This document shows positions 1 to 4,567 of a stretch of DNA of 5,116 nucleotides, one piece after another. A program made the translations under genes and the position numbers. The stretch spans positions 1 to 5,116 of the forward strand of contig JAOTWH010000161.1 of NCBI GenBank assembly GCA_029863035.1. The letters run 5' to 3'. How positions within the stretch are numbered: the first letter of the stretch is position 1; the number at the start of each line of letters is the position of its first letter. The DNA is from Acidimicrobiia bacterium. GTDB taxonomy: Bacteria; Actinomycetota; Acidimicrobiia; UBA5794; JAOTWH01. A model generated the notes under the pieces. The model had not been told where the DNA came from. It saw only the letters and a program-made list of their open reading frames with translations, and did not search any database.

Positions 1-2
1 GC

Positions 3-44
3 CTCGTTTCTCGTTTCTCGTTTCTCGTTTCTCGTTTCTCGTTC
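3..44. repeat. Heptanucleotide tandem array, CTCGTTT x6
   Basis: Five perfect head-to-tail copies of CTCGTTT run from 3 to 37. A sixth copy (38-44) has its last base changed to C, and the array then decays through 45-61 into pyrimidine-rich sequence with TTCGTCT and TCTGTT remnants. The unit is 7 bp, so it is not codon-periodic, and no coding frame is supported here. It lies 3' of the minus-strand dehydratase gene, so it could be transcribed as that gene's 3' untranslated region. The array may extend beyond the left window edge. Its function is unknown; slipped-strand expansion is the simplest origin. Confidence 0.9.
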
Positions 45-61
45 TTCGTCTTCTGTTCTTT

Positions 62-84
62 CGAATAACGAATAACGAATAACG
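62..84. repeat. Heptanucleotide tandem array, CGAATAA x3
   Basis: Three perfect copies of CGAATAA (62-68, 69-75, 76-82) are followed by a partial CG. Read on the minus strand the unit is CGTTATT, against CGTTTCT for the plus-strand array at 3-44. The two arrays therefore share CGTTnnT (5 of 7 bases) in inverted orientation and could pair imperfectly across the 45-61 spacer. The array ends 4 nt before the stop codon of the dehydratase gene (89-91, minus strand), so it begins that gene's 3' flank. Whether it acts as a transcript end, a protein-binding site or is neutral cannot be told from sequence. Confidence 0.88.
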
Positions 85-88
85 CCCC

Positions 89-364
89 TTACACGAACCC
101 GTCGAACGCCTTCGCTAGCTCAACATCCTTCTTTGTCAGCCCTCCCTGGTCGTGGGTGGTGAGGGTCATGGTCACCTTGTTCCAACGAATGTCGATGTCG
201 GGGTGATGGTCGGCCTTCTCTGCCACCAGGGCCGCCCGATTGACGAACCCGATCGCCTCTGCGAAGTCGGAAAAGACGAATGTCCTGCTGATCTCCTCGC
301 CGCCCAGCACCCATTCGGGGTGGTCGGCAACGAATGATTCTCGATCTTCGGGGGACAACAGCAT
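89..364 (-). CDS. Pterin-4a-carbinolamine dehydratase (4a-hydroxytetrahydrobiopterin dehydratase)
   Basis: This small cytosolic enzyme of the PCD/DCoH (PhhB) family dehydrates 4a-hydroxytetrahydropterin to the quinonoid dihydropterin, recycling the cofactor of aromatic amino acid hydroxylases. The 91-residue protein is full length for the family. The signature is intact: Glu49, then His53-His54-Pro55, Trp61, Thr69-Thr70-His71 and Asp80, with the family's usual spacings. His53, His54 and His71 match the catalytic histidine triad. The ATG at 362-364 is the only possible start, because an in-frame TAA lies at 374-376 and no start codon falls between. There is no Shine-Dalgarno, but TAACGT lies 6 nt upstream, suggesting a leaderless transcript. 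No pterin-dependent hydroxylase is in view, so the physiological partner is unknown; many bacterial members occur as orphans. Family assignment is near certain, in vivo role is not. Confidence 0.96.
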   Translation of the reverse strand: MLLSPEDRESFVADHPEWVLGGEEISRTFVFSDFAEAIGFVNRAALVAEKADHHPDIDIRWNKVTMTLTTHDQGGLTKKDVELAKAFDGFV

Positions 365-370
365 GTCGGG

Positions 371-376
371 ACGTTA
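371..376 (-). promoter_or_regulatory. Candidate -10 box of the dehydratase gene (leaderless)
   Basis: Read on the minus strand this is TAACGT, matching TANNNT, and it ends 6 nt before the ATG. Transcription would then begin at or next to the start codon. No TTGACA-like -35 is seen at 16-19 nt upstream; that zone overlaps the 386-421 hairpin. Support comes mainly from the same arrangement at recO, glyS and dnaG. Confidence 0.5.
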
Positions 377-385
377 CTCGGGTCG

Positions 386-421
386 CGATGATGGGCGCCG
401 TCGAAGCGGCGCCCATCATCG
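386..421 (-). terminator. Perfect 15-bp hairpin, probable terminator of the propeller gene
   Basis: The arms at 386-400 and 407-421 are exact reverse complements, and the loop is 6 nt (CTTCGA on the minus strand). The stem is very GC-rich near the loop (GGGCGCCG). It starts 13 nt after the stop codon of the minus-strand propeller gene and ends 21 nt before the start of the dehydratase gene, exactly where a terminator for the former belongs. There is no U tract on either strand, so it is not a textbook intrinsic terminator, although U-less stem-loops are common at actinobacterial gene ends. It could also act as a 3' stabiliser, or affect the dehydratase promoter whose -35 zone it covers. Confidence 0.65.
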
Positions 422-434
422 TGCTGCCTATTGG

Positions 435-1487
435 CTAGGGGAGTGGCATCCCTGGCACACCGACGTCGATTTCGAGAATCGCCGGTCGGGGATCGGTGCC
501 GAAGGATTCCTGACTGAAAACGCCGTAGTTCACCACGAACAGCGTCTTCCGATGGCCCTTGCCGGTCCCGAAGGCAAGGCTCGACGTGTCGAGCACGGGA
601 AGACCCTCGGCGACGGTCGCAACCTCAGGGACGGCTCCTAGCGTGATCTTCCGAACCGCGCTCTGAGCGATGATCGCCGCATAGATATCGCCGTGGACAT
701 CGAGCGCGATACCGTCGATCCCGAACAAGGGGTTGTCAAAGGGATCGTCCGTGGGTTCGAATCCGACGAGCACCTCGGGCGTCCCGGGGCCACCGTTACC
801 CAGGATGGGGATTCTCACGATCGAACCCTGCTCGGTGACCGACACATACAGAGCGCCGTGACGGTAGGCGATCCCGTTAGCTCCCAGGGGCACGCCGACC
901 CCGAATGCTCCCGTGCCTGCCAGGGTTTCGTCCGTTACCCACAGTTCGGCCGGACCCCCGCTCTTGGGGATCCGATACACGGCTGCCGCCGCCGAATCCG
1001 TGACGTACATGTTGCCCCGCTTGTCGAACGCGATGGCGTTGGCGACAACCATGTCTTCAGAGCCGGGGGCATGCGTGGCCTCTCCGGTCTTGCGGTCGAA
1101 CTTCCACACTCCGTTGATGTCCGGGTTCGTGAACGACACCACGGTGCCGTACACATTGCCGGGAGCATCAACCGCCAGGCCGGCCAGCCCCAGATCGGGC
1201 GGGGCGGTGATGCCTGCGACGGTGCCGAACAACTCAGGCTCTGATGCCCCCGGTGCGATCTTCCACAGTTCCCCGGCCGGACTGTTCGACACGAATATGT
1301 TGCCCACCTTGTCAACTGCGATGCCTTCGGTGAGCTCGGTCCACGAGTAGGCCACGTCGACGTCGACGTGGTTTTCGGCCAAAGCAGCTGTCCCCGGTAC
1401 CACCGTGGCGACCAGGGCAAGGACTGACATCACCGCCCACAAGCGCACTCGACGTGTCTGACCTCGGGTACGAATTCCACTGTCCAT
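435..1487 (-). CDS. Secreted SMP-30/NHL-type six-bladed beta-propeller protein
   Basis: This 350-residue protein has a Sec signal peptide: basic n-region (Arg6-Arg15), hydrophobic core about 17-34, and a likely cut after Ala-Ala-Leu-Ala37. The mature part shows six repeats of the form x-G-[IL]-A-[VFL]-D-x-x-G-[ND]-[IMV]-Y, starting near residues 53, 102, 149, 203, 257 and 302, which fits a closed six-bladed propeller of the SMP-30/gluconolactonase/LRE-like or NHL superfamily. Equivalent blade positions carry Glu54, Asn150, Asn204 and Asp258, resembling the metal and substrate residues of SMP-30 (Glu18, Asn103, Asn154, Asp204 in human regucalcin). A divalent-metal lactonase-like site is therefore possible but unproven. 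There is no C-terminal anchor or lipobox, so it should be released or loosely wall-associated. The ATG start is fixed by a strong GAGGAG site 7 nt upstream and by the signal peptide. It is monocistronic and divergent from recO. The substrate is unknown, and a purely structural NHL role is the main alternative. Confidence 0.85.
   Translation of the reverse strand: MDSGIRTRGQTRRVRLWAVMSVLALVATVVPGTAALAENHVDVDVAYSWTELTEGIAVDKVGNIFVSNSPAGELWKIAPGASEPELFGTVAGITAPPDLGLAGLAVDAPGNVYGTVVSFTNPDINGVWKFDRKTGEATHAPGSEDMVVANAIAFDKRGNMYVTDSAAAAVYRIPKSGGPAELWVTDETLAGTGAFGVGVPLGANGIAYRHGALYVSVTEQGSIVRIPILGNGGPGTPEVLVGFEPTDDPFDNPLFGIDGIALDVHGDIYAAIIAQSAVRKITLGAVPEVATVAEGLPVLDTSSLAFGTGKGHRKTLFVVNYGVFSQESFGTDPRPAILEIDVGVPGMPLP
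1352..1371. repeat. Perfect 20-bp palindrome inside the propeller gene
   Basis: CCACGTCGAC is followed directly by its exact reverse complement, with no spacer. It is built from overlapping GTCGAC units and encodes the alternating His-Val-Asp-Val-Asp-Val stretch (residues 40-45) just after the predicted signal peptide cleavage site. Biased GTC/GAC codons for a Val-Asp repeat explain it adequately, and a regulatory role is speculative. Confidence 0.85.
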
Positions 1488-1494
1488 TCGACTT

Positions 1495-1500
1495 CTCCTC
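1495..1500 (-). promoter_or_regulatory. Strong Shine-Dalgarno of the propeller gene
   Basis: On the minus strand this reads GAGGAG, within a longer purine run (AAGGGGAAGAGGAGAAG), with 7 nt to the ATG at 1485-1487. It is the only well-placed Shine-Dalgarno among the gene starts in this window. It implies a leadered mRNA for this gene, unlike its neighbours, and confirms the start codon. Confidence 0.85.
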
Positions 1501-1531
1501 TTCCCCTTACTGATGAATTCCCGTCCGAGCT

Positions 1532-1589
1532 TACTCTCCGTGGTTCGGTCATCACGAGCCCACTTTCCGTGGTTCGGTCATGACGATCC
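1532..1589. repeat. Two tandem 29-bp direct repeats in the divergent promoter region
   Basis: The copies at 1532-1560 and 1561-1589 abut exactly and agree at 25 of 29 positions. The shared core is TCCGTGGTTCGGTCAT (1537-1552 and 1566-1581), followed by CACGA or GACGA. The differences are T/C at unit position 1, C/T at 5, C/G at 22 and G/T at 27. The unit length is not a multiple of 3 and no gene is supported across it. The pair lies between the start of the propeller gene (1487) and that of recO (1641). It could be a duplicated operator, tandem promoter elements (TAAGCT on the minus strand at 1528-1533 is a weak candidate -10 for the propeller gene), or a neutral duplication. Confidence 0.85.
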
Positions 1590-1628
1590 GAGGCCCTGCA
1601 GCTCACTTCCACCTGGCCCGGTCGTAGT

Positions 1629-1634
1629 TACCCT
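1629..1634 (+). promoter_or_regulatory. Candidate -10 box of recO (leaderless)
   Basis: TACCCT matches TANNNT and ends 6 nt before the recO ATG. The 20 nt before the start contain no Shine-Dalgarno. At a 17-nt spacer upstream lies CTTCCA (1606-1611), only 3 of 6 to TTGACA. Transcription would start at or beside the ATG. Confidence 0.45.
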
Positions 1635-1640
1635 TTCGCC

Positions 1641-2360
1641 ATGGGTCTCCGTAATGATCAAGGCATAGTGCTGCGCTCCTACCCGTTCGGAGAAGCCGAT
1701 CGGGTGGTGGTGTTGCTCAGCCCGCATCGTGGCAAGATCCGGACGGTGGCCAAGGGTGTTCGCAAGACCAAGAGCCGGTTCGGCGGGCGTCTTGAGCCAT
1801 TCAGCCACGTGGACCTTGTGCTCTACGAGGGAAGGAACCTCGACACGATCACCGGGGCATCCACCATCGCGGCGTTTCCCAAGCTGCGAAGCGATCTCGA
1901 CAAGGTCGTAGCCGCAGGCACCATGGTTGAGGTTGCCGACGCCGTAGCCCAAGAAGAAGAGTCTGCCAACCGTCTGTTCCTGCTGCTGCGGCGAGGGTTG
2001 GAAGCGTTGGAGATCGGTCCGCTCCACTCCGACCTCATCCCCGCCTTCCTGCTCAAGGCCGCCGAGGTGGTTGGTGTGGCGCCGGCGCTCACCACCTGTG
2101 CCGCGTGTGGGGGTTCCGAAGATCTGAACCGCTTCAGCTTCGCCGCCGGGGGAGCTCAATGTGACCGATGCGGCGAAGAGGGTGGGTACGCCTTGCGACC
2201 AGGGGTGACTGCCTACCTTGCCCAGCTGGCCGGTTCGGAATTCGAGGAGTTGCCCGAGTCCGATCCTGCCTTCAGCGGCGAGGCGATGGGGGTGGCACGG
2301 CGCTTCCTCGAATATCACCTCGATCGGCGCCTGTCGAGCATCGCCGTGCTCGATGCCTGA
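1641..2360 (+). CDS. recO: DNA repair protein RecO
   Basis: RecO acts in the RecFOR pathway, binding single-stranded DNA and SSB and helping load RecA at gaps. The 239-residue protein is of normal family length. An N-terminal OB fold (about 1-80) opens with the typical pattern of a short lead, G-I-V-L-R, then G-E-A-D-R-V (residues 8-22), followed by a glycine and basic stretch (31-50: GKIRTVAKGVRK, then FGGRLEPF). A helical domain follows, with a four-cysteine zinc site at Cys153, Cys156, Cys174 and Cys177. The ATG at 1641 gives the usual RecO N-terminus with no missing residues. It is the first gene of a two-gene operon: its last 8 nt (ATGCCTGA) contain the uppS start, implying translational coupling. 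The divergent neighbour is an unrelated secreted protein rather than era, which often precedes recO elsewhere. Confidence 0.96.
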   Translation: MGLRNDQGIVLRSYPFGEADRVVVLLSPHRGKIRTVAKGVRKTKSRFGGRLEPFSHVDLVLYEGRNLDTITGASTIAAFPKLRSDLDKVVAAGTMVEVADAVAQEEESANRLFLLLRRGLEALEIGPLHSDLIPAFLLKAAEVVGVAPALTTCAACGGSEDLNRFSFAAGGAQCDRCGEEGGYALRPGVTAYLAQLAGSEFEELPESDPAFSGEAMGVARRFLEYHLDRRLSSIAVLDA

Positions 2361-3048
2361 TCCAGCCCACGTGGCCATCATCATGGATGGCAACGGCCGC
2401 TGGGCTGGAGAGCGCGGTCTCGAGCGCACCGCGGGGCACGCCGCTGGCGAACACGCCCTGTTCGACACGGTCGAAGGTGCCGTTGAACAAGGCCTTGACT
2501 GGCTCACCGTCTACGCCTTCTCCACCGAGAACTGGTCGCGATCGCCACAAGAGGTCGAGTTCCTCATGGAGTTCAACGACAGCCTCTTGGTGCGGCGGCG
2601 CGACGAGGTGGACGAGCTGGGCGTTCATGTCCACTTCATCGGGGACTGGGACGATGAGCGAGTCCCGGATCGAGTGCGCAAGCGTATGAAGGAGACCGAG
2701 GAGCTGACCGCGTCCAACACCACAATGGGCCTGGTGTTCGCCTTCAACTACGGAGGGCGCCACGAGCTGGTGCGGGCGGTGAAGCGAATCGCCGCCGCCG
2801 GACTCGACGCCGATTCGATCGATGTGGACGTTATCTCGGCCCATCTCGACCTGCCCGAGATGCCGGATCCGGACCTGATCATCCGAACGTCTGGCGAGCA
2901 GCGCCTGTCGAACTTCTTGCTCTGGCAGAGCGCCTACTCCGAGCTGGTCTTCAGCGACGTGCTGTGGCCCGACTTCGACCGTGCCGAGTTGGCCCGTTGT
3001 ATAGATGAGTACAGCACCCGCAAGCGGAGGTTCGGCAAAGCCGAGTAG
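2353..3048 (+). CDS. uppS: Isoprenyl transferase (undecaprenyl diphosphate synthase family)
   Basis: This cis-prenyltransferase condenses isopentenyl diphosphate onto an allylic primer to make the long-chain polyprenyl carrier for peptidoglycan and other cell-wall glycans. The 231-residue protein carries all catalytic blocks: His6 to Ala18 with Asp12 (E. coli Asp26), Asn14 and Arg16; Gly28-His29; FSTENWSR at 56-63; and the C-terminal RTSGEQRLSN (178-187) with Arg178, Glu182, Arg184 and later Glu197 (E. coli Arg194, Glu198, Arg200, Glu213). Ala55 matches the small residue of C55-type enzymes, though exact chain length cannot be read. The frame is open further upstream (ATG at 2218), but that stretch is recO in another frame and looks unlike the family. 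The ATG at 2353 leaves only 11 residues before the catalytic Asp, about 14 fewer than E. coli. There is no clear Shine-Dalgarno; initiation probably depends on ribosomes terminating at recO, which it overlaps by 8 nt. Confidence 0.96.
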   Translation: MPDPAHVAIIMDGNGRWAGERGLERTAGHAAGEHALFDTVEGAVEQGLDWLTVYAFSTENWSRSPQEVEFLMEFNDSLLVRRRDEVDELGVHVHFIGDWDDERVPDRVRKRMKETEELTASNTTMGLVFAFNYGGRHELVRAVKRIAAAGLDADSIDVDVISAHLDLPEMPDPDLIIRTSGEQRLSNFLLWQSAYSELVFSDVLWPDFDRAELARCIDEYSTRKRRFGKAE

Positions 3049-3064
3049 ACATCTGACGCGGAGC

Positions 3065-3098
3065 GGGGTTGGCCCCAGGCGAGGGCTTCGCCCGAGCC
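3065..3098 (+). terminator. Tandem stem-loops after uppS, possible operon terminator
   Basis: Two hairpins sit 17-50 nt past the uppS stop. The first is GGGG-TTGG-CCCC (3065-3076). The second pairs GGC (3078-3080) with GCC (3096-3098) and GGGC (3083-3086) with GCCC (3090-3093), around a TTC loop and a symmetric GA/GA internal mismatch, an arrangement that tandem G-A pairs can stabilise in RNA. No U tract follows. The rest of the 3049-3224 gap holds no supported gene, only the candidate glyS promoter at its right end. Confidence 0.4.
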
Positions 3099-3211
3099 AC
3101 GACTCAGGGCGGTGCAGGCGGCAGCACGCTCTGCGACCGGCCCTCCAACGCGAAGAGAGAAGGCCAGGCCGAGTCGAAGAGCAATGTATAAGAGCTAACG
3201 CTGGACTCGCG

Positions 3212-3217
3212 TACTAT
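3212..3217 (+). promoter_or_regulatory. Candidate -10 box of glyS (leaderless)
   Basis: TACTAT is a good TANNNT match ending 7 nt before the GTG start at 3225. No Shine-Dalgarno lies in the 20 nt upstream, and no TTGACA-like -35 is evident. The spacing equals that at dnaG. It implies that glyS is transcribed separately from recO-uppS with essentially no 5' leader. Confidence 0.55.
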
Positions 3218-3224
3218 CCCGCCG

Positions 3225-4538
3225 GTGACCGCATCATTCGACGACATTGTCAGCCTCGCCAAGAAGCGGGGTTTCGTTTTCCAAGCCTCCGAGATCTACG
3301 GCGGGTTGCGTTCCGCCTACGACTACGGGCCTCTCGGAGTGGAGCTGCTGCGAAATGTGAAGGAGCAGTGGTGGCAATCGATGGTGCGCCAGCGCGATGA
3401 CGTTGTTGGCCTCGACTCGGCCATCCTGCAGTCTCCTGAAGTGTGGGTGGCCTCTGGCCATGTCGAGTCGTTCACCGACCCTCTGGTCGAGTGCTCCAAC
3501 TGCAACCACCGCTTCCGGCAGGACAAGTTGCCCGAGTCCGGCAATTGCCCGAACTGCGGCGAGAAGGGCACCTTCGGGGAAGCCAGACAATTCAATCTCT
3601 TGTTCAAGACGTTCATGGGACCGGTCGAGGATGAGGCTTCGGTGGTCTATTTGCGTCCCGAGACAGCCCAGGGGATCTTCACCAACTTCGAGAACGTGCG
3701 CCGCACCACAAGGAAACGACTCCCGTTCGGGATAGCTCAGATCGGAAAGTCATTCCGAAACGAGATCACTCCCGGCCAGTTCGTATTCCGGACCCGCGAG
3801 TTCGAACAGATGGAGATGGAGTACTTCTGCCGACCGGAGGAGGCTTCCAAGTGGTACGACTACTGGCTGGCCGAACGGCACCGCTGGTATGTCGACCTCG
3901 GCATGAACGAGGATCGCCTCAGGCTCCGCACCCACGAAACCGCCGAGCTGGCTCATTACGCCGCCGTGACGGCAGATGTCGAGTACGAGTTCCCGTGGGG
4001 GTGGGACGAGTTGGAGGGCATCGCCAACCGAACCGATTTCGACCTGCGTCAACATGCCGAACGCAGCGGTGAAGATCTCACCTATTTCGAAGAGGGCGAA
4101 GACGAACGCTTCTTCCCGTATGTGATCGAGCCAGCGGCGGGCGCCACCAGGACCACTTTCGCATTCCTGTTGGACGCCTACGAAACGGAGGAGGTCGAAG
4201 GAGAGACCAGAGTCGTTCTGAAGCTCGACCCGCGCCTGGCGCCCATCAAGGTGGCAGTGCTCCCGCTCTCCAAGAAGGACGACCTGGTGGCTACCACGGA
4301 GGAAGTGGCACAGCAGTTGAGGCGCCGCTGGAACACCGAGGTAGACGTCACCCAATCGATCGGACGCCGCTACCGGCGCCAGGACGAGATCGGCACCCCC
4401 TATTGCGTCACCATCGATTTCGACACCCTGGACGACCGCCAGGTGACCATCAGAGACCGGGACACCATGGCCCAGGACCGCATCCCAATCGACAACGTCC
4501 TGGCCTACCTCGACGACAAGTTCGCCGGAGCTATTTAG
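3225..4538 (+). CDS. glyS: Glycyl-tRNA synthetase, single-chain dimeric type
   Basis: This class II enzyme charges tRNA-Gly with glycine using ATP. It is the homodimeric form (also called GlyQS), not the alpha2-beta2 form with a separate beta subunit. The 437-residue protein shows the N-terminal catalytic region with DYGPLGVEL (33-41), then ASGHVESFTDPLVE (76-89). A zinc-ribbon insert follows with Cys90, Cys93, Cys108 and Cys111. RPETAQGIF lies at 144-152, motif 2 around Phe177-Arg178-Asn179-Glu180 with FRTREFEQMEME (188-199), NRTDFDL at 268-274, and motif 3 at about 299-318 with Arg309. The anticodon-binding domain spans about 338-437. The spacer between the zinc cysteine pairs is only 14 residues, compact for the family and part of why the protein is somewhat shorter than usual. 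The GTG start gives the normal N-terminus and has TACTAT 7 nt upstream instead of a Shine-Dalgarno. It probably forms its own transcription unit, with dnaG starting 29 nt after it. Confidence 0.97.
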   Translation: MTASFDDIVSLAKKRGFVFQASEIYGGLRSAYDYGPLGVELLRNVKEQWWQSMVRQRDDVVGLDSAILQSPEVWVASGHVESFTDPLVECSNCNHRFRQDKLPESGNCPNCGEKGTFGEARQFNLLFKTFMGPVEDEASVVYLRPETAQGIFTNFENVRRTTRKRLPFGIAQIGKSFRNEITPGQFVFRTREFEQMEMEYFCRPEEASKWYDYWLAERHRWYVDLGMNEDRLRLRTHETAELAHYAAVTADVEYEFPWGWDELEGIANRTDFDLRQHAERSGEDLTYFEEGEDERFFPYVIEPAAGATRTTFAFLLDAYETEEVEGETRVVLKLDPRLAPIKVAVLPLSKKDDLVATTEEVAQQLRRRWNTEVDVTQSIGRRYRRQDEIGTPYCVTIDFDTLDDRQVTIRDRDTMAQDRIPIDNVLAYLDDKFAGAI

Positions 4539-4554
4539 CCACCCAGCGGAGGCG

Positions 4555-4560
4555 TACACT
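4555..4560 (+). promoter_or_regulatory. Candidate -10 box of dnaG (leaderless)
   Basis: TACACT matches TANNNT and ends 7 nt before the GTG at 4568, the same geometry as glyS. A GGAGG at 4548-4552 is 15 nt from the start, too far for a normal Shine-Dalgarno. dnaG could still be read through from glyS, since no terminator is seen in the 29-nt gap. Confidence 0.5.
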
Positions 4561-4567
4561 CGCGCTG

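Noticed and set aside
1..88. CRISPR array
   Set aside because: The units are 7 bp with no spacers, so this is a simple tandem repeat.
1430..1612. Minus-strand open frame across the divergent gap
   Set aside because: It overlaps the propeller gene start in another frame, crosses a 29-bp duplication that is not a multiple of 3, and has no family resemblance.
2218..2352. N-terminal extension of UppS to the first ATG in frame
   Set aside because: The extra 45 residues are recO sequence read in another frame and do not resemble UppS; the ATG at 2353 sits directly before the conserved block.
1578..2507. Long antisense open frame (309 codons) opposite recO and uppS
   Set aside because: It lies wholly opposite two well-supported genes, shows no recognisable domain, and is explained by GC-rich third positions in the true frames.
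2272..2844. Antisense open frame (190 codons) opposite uppS
   Set aside because: Same explanation: a shadow of a confirmed conserved gene.
3049..3224. T-box or other riboswitch upstream of glyS, or a small gene in the gap
   Set aside because: No T-box sequence or antiterminator pairing is visible, the candidate -10 abuts the start codon leaving no leader, and open frames here are continuations of uppS or glyS shadows.
4548..4552. GGAGG as the dnaG Shine-Dalgarno
   Set aside because: It lies 15 nt from the GTG, beyond the usual 5-9 nt, and no better start codon lies nearer.
3750..4559. Antisense open frame (269 codons) opposite glyS
   Set aside because: It is the mirror of a highly conserved synthetase frame, with no family motif of its own.
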